From positions 248,001-312,000 of the forward strand of contig NZ_CAJFDC010000013.1 of the NCBI RefSeq assembly GCF_904067045.1: a stretch of DNA of 64,000 bases. The letters are read 5' to 3'. Shown here piece by piece: positions 35,123 to 44,610 of the stretch (position 1 is the stretch's first letter; every line of letters begins with the position of its first letter). A program made the position numbers and the translations under genes. This DNA is from Pseudomonas sp. FEN. GTDB lineage: Bacteria; Pseudomonadota; Gammaproteobacteria; Pseudomonadales; Pseudomonadaceae. The notes under the pieces were generated by a model that made no database searches, was not told where the DNA came from, and worked only from the letters and a program-made list of their open reading frames with translations.

Positions 35123-36421
35123 ATGCACGCCACAACACCGACCGCCAGTTCCGCCCGTGCCAAGGCGGGCGCGGTATTTCGCGTTACCTCGGGCAACTTC
35201 CTCGAACAGTTCGACTTCTTCCTGTTCGGCTTCTATGCCACCTATATTGCCGCCGCCTTCTTCCCCGCCAGCAGTGAGTTTGCTTCGCTGATGATGACCT
35301 TCGCGGTGTTCGGCGCCGGCTTCCTGATGCGCCCACTGGGGGCGGTGATTCTCGGTGCCTATATCGATGAAGTGGGCCGGCGCAAGGGCCTGATCGTCAC
35401 CCTGTCGATCATGGCCAGCGGCACCATCCTGATCGTGCTGGTCCCCGGCTACGAAAGCATCGGCCTGCTGGCTCCGGCCCTGGTCTTGATCGGTCGCCTG
35501 CTACAGGGCTTCTCCGCCGGCGCCGAACTCGGCGGGGTCTCGGTGTACCTGTCGGAAATCGCCACGCCGGGGCGCAAGGGCTTCTTCACCGCCTGGCAGT
35601 CATGCAGCCAGCAAGTCGCCGTGGTGATCGCCGCCGCCCTCGGCTATGGATTGAATCAGTGGATGTCGGCCAGCACCGTGGCCGACTGGGGCTGGCGCAT
35701 CCCGTTTCTCGTCGGTTGCATGATCGTGCCGTTCATCTTCCTGCTGCGCCGCAACCTGGCGGAAACCGAGGAATTCGCCAAGCGTCGTCATCGGCCGGGC
35801 ATGCGCGAGGTGTTCAACACCCTGGCGCAGAACTGGGTGATCGTGGTTGCCGGGATGCTGATGGTGGCGATGACCACCACTGCCTTCTACCTGATCACCG
35901 TGTATGCGCCGACCTTCGGCAAGACCGTGCTGCACCTGAGCACTGCCGATAGCCTGCTGGTGACCTTGCTGATCGGGGTCTCGAACTTCTGCTGGCTGCC
36001 CCTGGGCGGCACCCTCTCCGACCGTATCGGCCGCCGCCCGGTGCTGCTGACCATGGCCGGCCTGACCCTGGCCACGGCCTACCCGGTCTTGTCACTGCTG
36101 GTCCAGGCGCCCAGTTTCAGCCATATGCTGCTGGTGCTGCTGTGGCTGTCGTTTCTCTATGGGATGTACAACGGCGCGATGGTCGCGGCCCTGACCGAAA
36201 TCATGCCGGCGGAGGTCCGCGTTGCCGGTTTCTCCCTGGCTTATAGCTTGGCGACGGCAGTGTTCGGTGGTTTCACTCCGGCGATCTCCACCTTGCTGAT
36301 CGAGTACACCGGGGACAAGGCCGCGCCGGGCTACTGGATGAGCTTCGCCGCGCTCTGCGCCCTGTGCGCGACGCTGTTTCTCTACCGCAAGGCCAAGGTG
36401 CAGTTCCAACCAGCGGTGTAG
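35123..36421 (+). CDS. MHS-family MFS transporter, citrate/tricarballylate type
   Basis: A 432-residue, 12-helix major facilitator of the metabolite:H+ symporter family: [20 protein letters not shown] in helix 1, EVGRRKGLI loop 2-3, [20 protein letters not shown] in helix 4-5. CitA/TcuC proteins share this pattern, so di- or tricarboxylate uptake is likely but not proven. ATG 35123 has GGAGA 8 bases upstream; an in-frame ATG at 35090 is less well placed. It precedes a solute-binding protein on the same strand. Confidence 0.85.
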   Translation: MHATTPTASSARAKAGAVFRVTSGNFLEQFDFFLFGFYATYIAAAFFPASSEFASLMMTFAVFGAGFLMRPLGAVILGAYIDEVGRRKGLIVTLSIMASGTILIVLVPGYESIGLLAPALVLIGRLLQGFSAGAELGGVSVYLSEIATPGRKGFFTAWQSCSQQVAVVIAAALGYGLNQWMSASTVADWGWRIPFLVGCMIVPFIFLLRRNLAETEEFAKRRHRPGMREVFNTLAQNWVIVVAGMLMVAMTTTAFYLITVYAPTFGKTVLHLSTADSLLVTLLIGVSNFCWLPLGGTLSDRIGRRPVLLTMAGLTLATAYPVLSLLVQAPSFSHMLLVLLWLSFLYGMYNGAMVAALTEIMPAEVRVAGFSLAYSLATAVFGGFTPAISTLLIEYTGDKAAPGYWMSFAALCALCATLFLYRKAKVQFQPAV

Positions 36422-36448
36422 GTCTGGCGTTTCTGGGGTGACCTCAAG

Positions 36449-36563
36449 GCCGCCTTCGCTGGCAAGCCAAGCTCCTACAAGTTATCAGTCGAACACAAGA
36501 TCCTGGTTCGACACAGACCCTGTAGAAGCCTGGCTTGTCGGAACACCGCACCACAGCGAAGGC
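36449..36563. repeat. Inverted pair of extragenic repeats
   Basis: The left arm (ccttcgctggcaagccaagc, then tcctaca, to 36481) and right arm (tgtagaagcctggcttgtcg from 36521, ending near 36563 in an agcgaagg motif) are imperfect mirror images about 40 bases apart. The right arm belongs to the same family as the repeat at 9911-9957. It fills the gap between the MFS gene and the binding-protein gene. Confidence 0.65.
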
Positions 36564-36640
36564 AGCGGAACAGGCACCACAGACTCATGAGCCTTGAGCC
36601 CAGGCCCACCTTTTCAATACCAAAAAACAAGAGAGATCCG

Positions 36641-37411
36641 ATGAAAGCAGTGTTCTTGAAACTCGCCCTGATCGCCAGCCTGGCCCTGGGCACTATGGCC
36701 CAGGCCGAGGAAATCCGCGTGATGACCTCCGGCGGCTTTACCGCCGCCTACAAGCTGCTCGGCCCGAAATTCGCCGCCGATACCGGCAATACCCTCGACA
36801 CCATTCTCGGTCCGTCCATGGGCAAGGCCCCGGAAGCCATCCCCAATCGACTGGCGCGTGGTGAAAAGGCCGATGTGCTGATCATGGTCGGCTATGCCCT
36901 CGACGACTTGATCAAGCAAGGTAAGGTCTTGCCCGGTTCACGGGTGGAGCTGGCCGACTCGCGGATCGGCCTGGTGGTGCGCGAAGGCAGCGCCAAGCCG
37001 GCCATCGCTACCGAGCAGGAGCTGAAAGACACCCTGCTCAAGGCCAAGTCCGTGGCCTACTCCGACAGTGCCAGCGGCGTGTATATCCAGGAACAGCTGT
37101 TCAAACGCCTGGGCATCGAAGCACAGCTCAAGCCCAAGGCGAGCATGGTGCCGAAGATCCCGGTGGCCTCGGTGGTCGCGACGGGCGACTACCAGTTGGG
37201 CTTCCAGCAGGTCAGCGAGCTGCTGCCGGTGCTGGGGGTGACTTATGTCGGCAAGATCCCTGAATCGCTGCAGTCGGTGACGCGGTTTGCCGCCGGGATT
37301 CCGGTGGGAGCACAGCATCCCGAGCAGGCCAAGGCGTTGCTTGATTACCTCGCGGCCCCGGCAGCCCAGGCAACCGTGAAGGCGACCGGGCTGGACTCCA
37401 TTTCTCATTGA
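36641..37411 (+). CDS. Periplasmic ModA-like solute-binding protein
   Basis: A 256-residue protein with a signal peptide (LKLALIASLALGTMAQAEE, cleavage after AQA) and a type II binding-protein fold: IRVMTSGGFTAAYKLLGPKF, GEKADVLIMVGYALDDLIKQ, SASGVYIQEQLFKRLG. Molybdate-type binding proteins share the fold, but no permease or ATPase follows, so it is not a complete ABC system here. Start ATG 36641 follows a GAGAGATCC site. It overlaps the convergent lysR gene by 7 bases. It may act as a free sensor or scavenger linked to the MFS gene upstream (inference). Confidence 0.8.
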   Translation: MKAVFLKLALIASLALGTMAQAEEIRVMTSGGFTAAYKLLGPKFAADTGNTLDTILGPSMGKAPEAIPNRLARGEKADVLIMVGYALDDLIKQGKVLPGSRVELADSRIGLVVREGSAKPAIATEQELKDTLLKAKSVAYSDSASGVYIQEQLFKRLGIEAQLKPKASMVPKIPVASVVATGDYQLGFQQVSELLPVLGVTYVGKIPESLQSVTRFAAGIPVGAQHPEQAKALLDYLAAPAAQATVKATGLDSISH

Positions 37412-38319
37412 TGACAGGTGCTCTGTGGCGCCTTCATCTCGACAATCAGACGCTCCAGTTCCCGCGCCGCCGGGGTCAGCACCCGCCCCCGGCGCTTGAG
37501 CAGCCCGACCTTGCGCATCACCTCCGGCTCGATCAGCGGCACACTGGTGAGAATCGGGTGCCCGGCCCCCGGCATCGCCATGGTCGGCACCGCCGCCACC
37601 CCCAACCCGGCCTCCACCAGGCCGATCATGGTAGTGACATGCCGGGTTTCGCAAACCCCCGACTTCTGCGGCGCGATACCCATCAGCGCCTGGTCGAGCA
37701 GGAAGCGATTGCCAGAGGTCTTGTCGAGGCTGATGTAGTCCTGCTGGTACAGCTCGGTCCAGGTCACGCTGGCCCGGCTGGCCAGCGGATGATCGCGGCG
37801 GCAGGCCACGACGTAGCGCTCCTCCAGCAGCAACTCGAATTCGATTTCCGCTTGCAGGTTGCCGGTGAAACTCAGACCGAAATCCGCCTCGCCACTGAGC
37901 ACCGCGGCATGCACGTCGTTGGCGCTGGAATCCAGTACCTTGACCTTGATCTTCGGGTATTGCCGGTGGTAATGGGCAACCACCTTGGGCATGAAGTAAT
38001 AGGCCGCCGATGGCACGCAAGCCACCGTGACATGTCCCAGCCGGGTCGAGGCCACGTCGCTGATGCCGAGCAAGGCCAGGTCCAGGTCATCCAGCAGTCG
38101 CTCCACCGTCGGCGCGAACGCCCTGCCCACCTGGGTCAGGCTGACCCGTCGGGTGGTGCGCTCGAACAGCCGTACACCCAACGCATCTTCCAGCTTCTCC
38201 ACCCGCCGGCTCAAGGCCGGCTGGGAAATGCTGATGGCCTGGGCCGCCTTGCGAAAGCTGCCCTGCTCGACCACCGCGCGAAAAGCCTGCAAATCGTTCA
38301 AATCGAAGTTGATGGCCAC
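37405..38319 (-). CDS. LysR-family transcriptional regulator
   Basis: A 304-residue regulator: N-terminal helix-turn-helix (FRKAAQAISISQPALSRRVE) and C-terminal ligand domain (GHVTVACVPSAAYYFMPKVV; GLVEAGLGVAAVPTMAMPG). It is convergent with the binding-protein gene, overlapping it by 7 bases, so coordinate control of the transport genes to the left is possible. Its 5' side faces the end of ilvE. Ligand unknown. Confidence 0.9.
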   Translation of the reverse strand: MAINFDLNDLQAFRAVVEQGSFRKAAQAISISQPALSRRVEKLEDALGVRLFERTTRRVSLTQVGRAFAPTVERLLDDLDLALLGISDVASTRLGHVTVACVPSAAYYFMPKVVAHYHRQYPKIKVKVLDSSANDVHAAVLSGEADFGLSFTGNLQAEIEFELLLEERYVVACRRDHPLASRASVTWTELYQQDYISLDKTSGNRFLLDQALMGIAPQKSGVCETRHVTTMIGLVEAGLGVAAVPTMAMPGAGHPILTSVPLIEPEVMRKVGLLKRRGRVLTPAARELERLIVEMKAPQSTCHQ

Positions 38320-38422
38320 GGAGCTGACTCGTCGAAAACTGATTGATCAGTTTAACGCATGAGTCAACCGATTCGATGCATGAGGTAATCTTGAATGCAT
38401 GCCATTCATACGACAAGACAGT

Positions 38423-38453
38423 AAAAAGCCCGGCCTGATCGCTCAGGCCGGGC
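38423..38453 (-). terminator. Rho-independent terminator of ilvE
   Basis: A perfect 11-base stem, GCCCGGCCTGA (38428-38438) with TCAGGCCGGGC (38443-38453), loop of four, followed on the minus strand by five Ts (38423-38427). It lies 35 bases after the ilvE stop. Confidence 0.9.
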
Positions 38454-38487
38454 TCTTCGGACTGCCCGGATCAGACAGTCGTCGGCA

Positions 38488-39507
38488 TCAGACCTTGACG
38501 ATCCAGCCCGCCGGGGCCTCGACGTCACCGGTCTGCACGCCAGTCAGTTCGTTGTACAGACGCTGGGTCACCGGACCGACTTCGGTCTCGCTGTGGAACA
38601 CATGCAGCTTGCCGTTGTACTCGATGCCACCGATCGGCGTGATCACGGCGGCAGTCCCGCAGGCACCGGCTTCCTTGAACTCGTCGATCTTGTCGATCAG
38701 CACGTCGCCTTCGATGACTTTCAGGCCCAGGCGTGACTGAGCCAGTTCGATCAGCGACATACGGGTAATGCCCGGCAATACCGAAGGCGACTTCGGCGTG
38801 ACGAATTCGTCGTTGCGGGTGATGCCGAAGAAGTTGGCCGAACCGACTTCCTCGATCTTCGTATGGGTCATCGGATCCAGGTAGATGCTATCGGCAAAAC
38901 CATGCTTCTTGGCATCGGCCCCCGGCATCAGGCTGGCGGCGTAGTTACCGCCGACCTTGGCCGCACCGGTGCCTTGAGGAGCGGCGCGGTCGTAGCTGGA
39001 GATCACGAAGTTGTGTGGTTTCATGCCGCCCTTGAAGTAGGCGCCGACCGGAATGCAGAAGACCGAGAAAATGAACTCGGGAGCGGTACGCACGCCGATG
39101 TTGTCACCCACGCCGATCACGAATGGCCGCAGGTACAGCGCGCCGCCGGTGCCGTAAGGTGGGATGAAACGTTCGTTGGCGCGGACCACCTGCTTGCAGG
39201 CTTCGATAAACACATCGGTCGGCACGTGCGGCATCAACACGCGCGAGCAACTGCGCTGCATGCGCGCGGCGTTCTGGTCAGGACGGAACAGGTTGATCGA
39301 ACCGTCCTTGCAGCGGTAGGCCTTCAAGCCTTCGAAGCACTGCTGGCCGTAATGCAGCGCGGTCGAACCTTCGCTGATATGCAGGACGTTGTCTTCGGTC
39401 AGCGTACCCTTGTCCCACTCACCATTACGGTAGTACGACAGGTAGCGCTTGTCGGTCTTGACGTAATCGAAACCCAGCTTGTCCCAGTTAATATTTTCCT
39501 GACCCAT
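38488..39507 (-). CDS. ilvE: Branched-chain amino acid aminotransferase
   Basis: A 339-residue class IV aminotransferase of the larger (eukaryotic-like, BCAT II) type. It carries STALHYGQQCFEGLKAYRCK, RPFVIGVGDNIGVRTAPEF and EVGSANFFGI; the PLP lysine is expected in the central region (AAKVGGNYAASLMPGADAKK). It makes or degrades leucine, isoleucine and valine. ATG 39505-39507 follows GAGGA. A strong terminator follows. Confidence 0.93.
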   Translation of the reverse strand: MGQENINWDKLGFDYVKTDKRYLSYYRNGEWDKGTLTEDNVLHISEGSTALHYGQQCFEGLKAYRCKDGSINLFRPDQNAARMQRSCSRVLMPHVPTDVFIEACKQVVRANERFIPPYGTGGALYLRPFVIGVGDNIGVRTAPEFIFSVFCIPVGAYFKGGMKPHNFVISSYDRAAPQGTGAAKVGGNYAASLMPGADAKKHGFADSIYLDPMTHTKIEEVGSANFFGITRNDEFVTPKSPSVLPGITRMSLIELAQSRLGLKVIEGDVLIDKIDEFKEAGACGTAAVITPIGGIEYNGKLHVFHSETEVGPVTQRLYNELTGVQTGDVEAPAGWIVKV

Positions 39508-39673
39508 GGCATCCTCAATCATCTGATAACCGCCTGAATCACTCAGGCTTATGACATTTTTTCAGCAGGCCACCACAATACCCTATTCAGGCAGGAAATC
39601 GCAGCCTGGGCGACGTGCATGTCCTACATGCGTTTATGCCCGGACCTTCATGCCAGGCGCCTGCGGGCGACCT

Positions 39674-40753
39674 TCAGCCGGCATGGACCGGCGACGCGGC
39701 CTGGCGGCCAAAGCGGTATTGATTGTTCCCGCTGCGCTTGGCTTCGTACATCGCCAGGTCAGCGGTATGGATCAATGTATCCATGCTCGACGCATGATCC
39801 GGAAATACCGCCACTCCCAGGCTGCAGCCGATTTGCGCCGATTGATCGCCAAGACTGATCGGTATCGACAACTCGCCGAGGATTTTCCCACACAGCAGGT
39901 GAACGTCCTCCAGCAGGCCATTGTCCTGCTGGGCCAGCCCTTCGAGGACCAACACGAACTCATCGCCACCGATGCGCGCCACCGTGTCCGAGCTGCGTAT
40001 CAGGTTCTTCAGGCGGGTTGCCGTGGTGACCAGGATCCGGTCACCGGCCGCATGCCCGTAGCCATCATTGATGTCCTTGAAGCCGTTGAGGTCGAGAAAC
40101 ACCAGGATCACCCGGGAGGCCTGCTCGCGGGCATGCGCCAGCGCCCTGGACAGGCGCTCCTCCAGCACCAGTCGATTGGGCAGCCCGGTCAGCGCATCGT
40201 GGTGGGCCAGGGTATGCAGCTGGCTGGCCCAGGCCTTTTCCTCGGTGATATCCCGCACCACCCCCATCATCTTGATCGCCGAGTCGTGGACGTTTTTCAC
40301 CACATTACCGGTCTCACGCAGCCAGTGGACACTGCCGTCCGGCCAGATCACCCGGTATTCCTCGTCGTGGTTCTCGCCGGTCTCGATACAGCGCGCCTCA
40401 CCGGCCCGGACCCTGTCCCGATCCTCGGGGTGCACGCTGGCGCAGAACAGTTCGTAGGACGGGATCACCTCGCCCACCTTGTAGCCGAACATGCCATAGA
40501 TGGCTTCCGACCAGTAGAGTTTCTCGGTATCGACATCCCAGTCCCAGGTGCCGATACGGGCAAAGTACTGGCTGCGCTTGAAGCGCTCGACATCGTCGCC
40601 GGTTTCGACCCGCCGCTGGCGTTCGCTCAATTGCTGCAAAAGTACCCGGCACTCGGCCAGCTCCCGGCGCGCCCTGCGCTCGCGACGCAACAACACACCG
40701 ATCAAGGCAATCACGGGCACTGCGACAGCGACCTCAAGCCATGAGGTCAGCAT
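39674..40753 (-). CDS. PAS-GGDEF diguanylate cyclase
   Basis: A 359-residue signalling protein: one N-terminal membrane helix (WLEVAVAVPVIALIGVLL), a short coiled coil, a PAS domain (about residues 60-185; ARIGTWDWDVDTEKLYWSE ... GSVHWLRETGNVV), and a GGDEF domain (about 185-350; HHDALTGLPNRLVLEERLS, IGGDEFVLVL). The intact GGDEF signature suggests synthesis of cyclic-di-GMP. The PAS fold suggests sensing of a small ligand or redox state. Confidence 0.93.
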   Translation of the reverse strand: MLTSWLEVAVAVPVIALIGVLLRRERRARRELAECRVLLQQLSERQRRVETGDDVERFKRSQYFARIGTWDWDVDTEKLYWSEAIYGMFGYKVGEVIPSYELFCASVHPEDRDRVRAGEARCIETGENHDEEYRVIWPDGSVHWLRETGNVVKNVHDSAIKMMGVVRDITEEKAWASQLHTLAHHDALTGLPNRLVLEERLSRALAHAREQASRVILVFLDLNGFKDINDGYGHAAGDRILVTTATRLKNLIRSSDTVARIGGDEFVLVLEGLAQQDNGLLEDVHLLCGKILGELSIPISLGDQSAQIGCSLGVAVFPDHASSMDTLIHTADLAMYEAKRSGNNQYRFGRQAASPVHAG

Positions 40754-40841
40754 TGGAAACCCAGGGATATGAACATGGACACACGACGAATAAATGGCCA
40801 GTGGCTATCTTAATCCACGCGTAACGTGCGCCCATGCTTTT

Positions 40842-41750
40842 TTAGTGATTCGTGGCTTCGGCCAGCAACGACTGATGAACACCGAAACCGGCCATCACCC
40901 CGGCCGCTGAAGCGAGCGTCGCGTTGTGCATCGGGCTGGCGGCATCCCCGGCGGCAAAAACACCCGGCACCGTCGTTTCCTTGCGGCCGTCCACCCGCAG
41001 GTAAGGTCCGCTCGGTCCTTCGTCGAACAGGCAACCCAACTGCTCCGCCAGCGGGCTGGCCATATGGGTTTTGGGGCCGGCGAACAGCGCCTGGACCTCG
41101 ATCAGCCGACCGTCGCTCAGGCGCACCGCCTCGAGCGCCGGCGCCTGGCCCAGCAACTCGACCACCGGGGTTCGTTCGATCCGCACGCCGCGCGCTTGCA
41201 GATAGGCCAGTTGCTCAGCCTCGGGTTCATAGAGCCCCTGGGTGAAATACACCGTCGGGCCCCAATCGGGGATCAGCCCGGCCTGGTGCGCGGAGAGCGG
41301 CATGGTGGCCAATACCCCCAGGGCGCGATCACGCACTTCGTAGCCATGGCAGTACGGGCAATGCAGCACCGTGCTACCCCAACGCTCCTGCAGGCCGGGA
41401 ATCGCCGGCAATTCATCGCGCAGGCCGGTGGCCAGGATCAACCTGTCCACCGGCGTTTCCTGGCCATCGGCCAGCACCACGGCAAACCCGGCCTCGACCT
41501 GACGCGCCGACACTGCCTCCCCCTGTACGAATTCGACGGTCGGATAACGCAGGAGCTGACGCAGCGCCTCATCCCGGATTGCCTGAGGTGACTGGCCATC
41601 CTGGCCGAGAAAACCATGGGCGGTCGCCGCGAACCGATTACGCGGCCGACCCGAATCGATCAACAACACCCGCTGGCGGGCCCGGGCCAACTGCATGGCC
41701 GCTGACAACCCGGCAAAACTGGCCCCCACCACCCCTACAAAATGTGACAT
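40842..41750 (-). CDS. FAD-dependent thioredoxin-reductase-like oxidoreductase
   Basis: A 302-residue flavoprotein: FAD-binding GVVGASFAGLSAAMQLARA at the N-terminus, redox pair in HCPYCHGYEV (about residue 137), and VPGVFAAGDAASPMHNATLA near the end. The arrangement is that of low-molecular-weight thioredoxin reductases with CPYC instead of CATC, so the partner may not be thioredoxin. It is divergent from an Rrf2-type regulator with GTTAC-type operators between, implying direct control. Confidence 0.88.
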   Translation of the reverse strand: MSHFVGVVGASFAGLSAAMQLARARQRVLLIDSGRPRNRFAATAHGFLGQDGQSPQAIRDEALRQLLRYPTVEFVQGEAVSARQVEAGFAVVLADGQETPVDRLILATGLRDELPAIPGLQERWGSTVLHCPYCHGYEVRDRALGVLATMPLSAHQAGLIPDWGPTVYFTQGLYEPEAEQLAYLQARGVRIERTPVVELLGQAPALEAVRLSDGRLIEVQALFAGPKTHMASPLAEQLGCLFDEGPSGPYLRVDGRKETTVPGVFAAGDAASPMHNATLASAAGVMAGFGVHQSLLAEATNH

Positions 41751-41791
41751 GAGCGAAACTCCTCGTGGATTGAACTCACGAAACTTTATAA

Positions 41792-41801
41792 GTTACGTAA
41801 C
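41792..41801. promoter_or_regulatory. GTTACGTAAC palindrome, candidate Rrf2 operator
   Basis: A perfect 10-base palindrome 42 bases upstream of the flavoprotein start and flanked by AT-rich sequence. The half-site GTTAC recurs in the inverted repeat at 41820-41836. Confidence 0.5.
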
Positions 41802-41819
41802 ACTCTCGCGTCAACTCCC

Positions 41820-41836
41820 GTAACTCGTCTTGTTAC
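41820..41836. promoter_or_regulatory. GTAAC-N7-GTTAC inverted repeat, candidate Rrf2 operator
   Basis: GTAAC and GTTAC lie 7 bases apart between the flavoprotein and the Rrf2 gene. With the 41792 palindrome this makes four copies of the same half-site in 45 bases of the divergent promoter. Confidence 0.5.
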
Positions 41837-41890
41837 AGACGGTCGATTTTGCTATACCTGCGTCTTGTTCTTTCACCAGCGAAACACCCC

Positions 41891-42376
41891 ATGCGCAACG
41901 ACAGTCGCCTCTCCCGCATGCTGCATGTGCTGATCCACATGGACCGACACGACCAACGCAGCACCTCCGAGACCATCGCGCAGATGCTCCATACCAACCC
42001 GGTGGTGGTGCGCCGGACCATGGCCGGGCTGCGGGATCATGGTTATGTGCACTCGGAAAAAGGCCACGGCGGCGGCTGGACCCTGGCCCGACCCCTGAGC
42101 GAGATCACCTTGCTCGATATCCATCGGGCCCTTGGCGCGCCAGAGGTGTTTGCCCTGGGCCTGTCACGGGAAGAACCGCAGTGCCTGGTGGAACAGGCGG
42201 TCAACGCCCGTCTCACCGATGTCCTGCAGGAAGCCGAAGCGCTGCTGATCATGCGCCTGGGACAAGTGACCCTGGCCGAGCTGGCGAATGATTTCGACCG
42301 ACGCCTGGCACAGAAACGCCTGGAAAACCCCGAGCTGGAAATCCCGCACGGACCATCGACCCTGGAGAAGTCATGA
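41891..42376 (+). CDS. Rrf2-family transcriptional regulator
   Basis: A 161-residue regulator: winged helix at residues about 8-60 (TSETIAQMLHTNPVVVRRTM, then GHGGGWTLARPLSEITLLDI), followed by a dimer helix. It has a single cysteine (QCLVEQ), so unlike IscR or NsrR it cannot hold an iron-sulfur cluster with three cysteines of its own; thiol-based sensing by that cysteine is possible. It is divergent from the flavoprotein gene and overlaps the FKBP gene by 4 bases. Confidence 0.88.
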   Translation: MRNDSRLSRMLHVLIHMDRHDQRSTSETIAQMLHTNPVVVRRTMAGLRDHGYVHSEKGHGGGWTLARPLSEITLLDIHRALGAPEVFALGLSREEPQCLVEQAVNARLTDVLQEAEALLIMRLGQVTLAELANDFDRRLAQKRLENPELEIPHGPSTLEKS

Positions 42377-42717
42377 CAAACACTGAATTGCAGGTCACCG
42401 ACCTGCTGGAAGGCGACGGCAAGACCGTGGTCAAGGGCGCCCTGATCACCACGCACTACCGCGGCACGCTCGAGGATGGCAGCGAGTTCGACTCGTCCCA
42501 TGGCCGTGGCAAACCGTTCCAGTGCGTGATTGGCAGCGGCCGGGTGATCAAGGGCTGGGATATAGGCCTGATGGGCATGAAAGTCGGCGGCAAACGCCGG
42601 CTGTTCGTGCCGGCACACCTGGCCTACGGTGAACGAGGCATGGGCGCGCTCGTCGCACCGGGTGCCGACCTGACCTTTGAAATCGAGCTGCTGGAAGTGC
42701 TGACACGGGACGATTGA
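42373..42717 (+). CDS. FKBP-type peptidyl-prolyl isomerase
   Basis: A 114-residue single-domain FKBP: VKGALITTHYRGTLEDGSEF, SSHGRGKPFQCVIGSGRVIK and LAYGERGMGALVAPGADLTF are all canonical. It catalyses proline isomerisation in protein folding, probably in the cytoplasm (no signal). The ATG overlaps the rrf2 stop, so it belongs to that transcript. Confidence 0.93.
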   Translation: MTNTELQVTDLLEGDGKTVVKGALITTHYRGTLEDGSEFDSSHGRGKPFQCVIGSGRVIKGWDIGLMGMKVGGKRRLFVPAHLAYGERGMGALVAPGADLTFEIELLEVLTRDD

Positions 42718-42816
42718 GCGCCCTTGCGTCTATCCTTGGGCTTTGATCGCGGCGATTCGTACCGAGGCAAACGCCGCTCATCGTCGTGTCATCCGCTCGA
42801 TAACCGGAGATGTCCC

Positions 42817-43656
42817 ATGCCCGATCCGCAGGTCAGCGCGGCCCTGGAAACGCTCTTGCCGCTGATGGTCGAACAGCCATTTCTGGTGCTCACGGGGGCT
42901 GGTATCAGCACCTCCTCCGGCATCCCGGACTACCGCGACAGCGACGGCGTGCGCCGTGGCAAGCCACCGATGATGATTCAGGAGTTCCTTGGCTCGCCCC
43001 AGGCCCGGCGTCGCTACTGGGCCCGGGCCATGCTCGGCTGGCCGCGGGTGCGCATGGCTCGACCGAACGCCGCCCACCGGGCGTTGGCCAGCCTGCAGAC
43101 GCAGCAGCGTCTCAGCGGCCTGATCACCCAGAACGTCGACACCTTGCATGAGCAGGCCGGCAGTCACGATGTGATCGAGCTGCATGGCAGCCTGCACAAG
43201 GTCCTGTGCCTGGATTGTGGCATCCGCCTGGAGCGCGATGCCGTCCAGCTCATGCTGGAGGCGCAGAACCCTTATCTCGCCACTGTCGAGGCGGTCCAGG
43301 CACCCGATGGCGACACCCTGCTGGACAGCGTCTTCGAGTCGCGCTTTCAGGTGCCCCGCTGCCCGCGGTGTGCTGGCGAGCGCTTGAAACCCGACGTGGT
43401 GTTCTTCGGTGAAAACGTCGACCCGCTGACCGCCGCCCGGGCCCTGGCCAGCGCCGAGCAGGCGGCGGGCCTGCTGGTGATCGGTTCGTCGCTGATGGCC
43501 TATTCGGCCTTTCGGCTGTGCAAACTGATGGCCGAACGCGGCAAGCCACTGATCGCCATCAACCTGGGCAAGACCCGCGCCGATGAGTTGCTGAACTTCA
43601 AGTTCGAAGCCTCATGCGAGCAGTTGCTGCCGCTACTGGCCGAGCGCCTGGGCTGA
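42817..43656 (+). CDS. NAD-dependent protein deacylase (sirtuin)
   Basis: A 279-residue Sir2 protein: NAD-binding LTGAGISTSSGIPDYRD, catalytic region TQNVDTLHEQAG and ELHGSLHK, zinc pairs CLDC and CPRC, and VIGSSLMAYSAF. Members remove acyl groups from lysines using NAD+. The length and the sequence GIPDYRD fit SIR2-family class II bacterial proteins. ATG 42817 has CCGGAGA upstream. It is the last gene of the rrf2-fkbp run or has its own promoter. Confidence 0.92.
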   Translation: MPDPQVSAALETLLPLMVEQPFLVLTGAGISTSSGIPDYRDSDGVRRGKPPMMIQEFLGSPQARRRYWARAMLGWPRVRMARPNAAHRALASLQTQQRLSGLITQNVDTLHEQAGSHDVIELHGSLHKVLCLDCGIRLERDAVQLMLEAQNPYLATVEAVQAPDGDTLLDSVFESRFQVPRCPRCAGERLKPDVVFFGENVDPLTAARALASAEQAAGLLVIGSSLMAYSAFRLCKLMAERGKPLIAINLGKTRADELLNFKFEASCEQLLPLLAERLG

Positions 43657-43751
43657 TCGGCAGGCGATAGACAACGCCTGGGGCGAACGGACGCAGCTCC
43701 TGCGCGCGGGTCGAGGCGTGCTGTTCCACCACCGTCCCGGCCCGCCGGGGC

Positions 43752-44450
43752 TCAACCCGGGATGGTCAGGCCCCTGATCACCGCCGGACGCGCCACGAAC
43801 TGCTCCAGTGCGCGAAGCACATGGGGGAAGTCCTTGATGCCCACCAGGTCGCCGGCCTCGTAGAAACCGATCAGGTTGCGAATCCACGGGAAAGTGGCGA
43901 TGTCGGCAATGCTGTAGTCGTCGCCCATGATCCAGCGGCGGCTTTCCAGGCGCTGGTCCAGCACGCCGAGCAGGCGCTTGCTCTCGGCGACATAACGGTC
44001 GCGTGGGCGCTTGTCCTCGTAGTCCTTGCCGGCGAACTTATGGAAGAAACCGAGCTGACCGAACATCGGCCCGATACCGCCCATCTGGAACATCACCCAC
44101 TGGATCGTTTCATAGCGCCGGCCCAGGTCCTTGGACATGAAGCGCCCGGTTTTCTCGGCGAGATAGATCAGGATTGCCCCGGATTCGAACAACGGCAGCG
44201 GCTGGCCGTCGGGGCCGTTGGGGTCGATGATCGCCGGGATCTTGTTGTTGGGGTTCAACGACATGAATTCCGGCGTCAGTTGGTCATTGCTGGAGAAATT
44301 GACCAGGTGCGCTTCATACGGCAGGCCCAGCTCTTCGAGCAGGATCGAAACCTTGACACCGTTGGGCGTAGGCAACGAATACAGCTGGAGACGGTCTGGA
44401 TGTTGAGGGGGCCATTTATGCGTGATGGTGAACTCGGAAAGATCAGTCAT
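43752..44450 (-). CDS. Glutathione S-transferase, YghU/YfcG-like
   Basis: A 232-residue GST: N-terminal thioredoxin fold (LQLYSLPTPNGVKVSILLEE, LNPNNKIPAIIDPNG, LFESGAILIYLAEKTGRF) and all-helical C-terminal domain (YSIADIATFPWIRNLIGFY). The TPNG-x-K-V-S motif is that of the Nu-class enzymes YfcG and YghU, which have disulfide-bond reductase activity. Start 44450 or three codons upstream (44459) are both possible. Confidence 0.9.
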   Translation of the reverse strand: MTDLSEFTITHKWPPQHPDRLQLYSLPTPNGVKVSILLEELGLPYEAHLVNFSSNDQLTPEFMSLNPNNKIPAIIDPNGPDGQPLPLFESGAILIYLAEKTGRFMSKDLGRRYETIQWVMFQMGGIGPMFGQLGFFHKFAGKDYEDKRPRDRYVAESKRLLGVLDQRLESRRWIMGDDYSIADIATFPWIRNLIGFYEAGDLVGIKDFPHVLRALEQFVARPAVIRGLTIPG

Positions 44451-44610
44451 GGAAAGCATCCAGCAAGCGGTAGGGAATGCGGCAACGGGTCAGGACCATC
44501 CACCCGTCCGGGCGCTGATTATAGGCACAGCCGATGGCCATGCCTGTAGCGTCGGGCATGACATTTTTTTTGCACCACAAAGCGCCAATCACTGAAACAG
44601 AGAGGACGTC

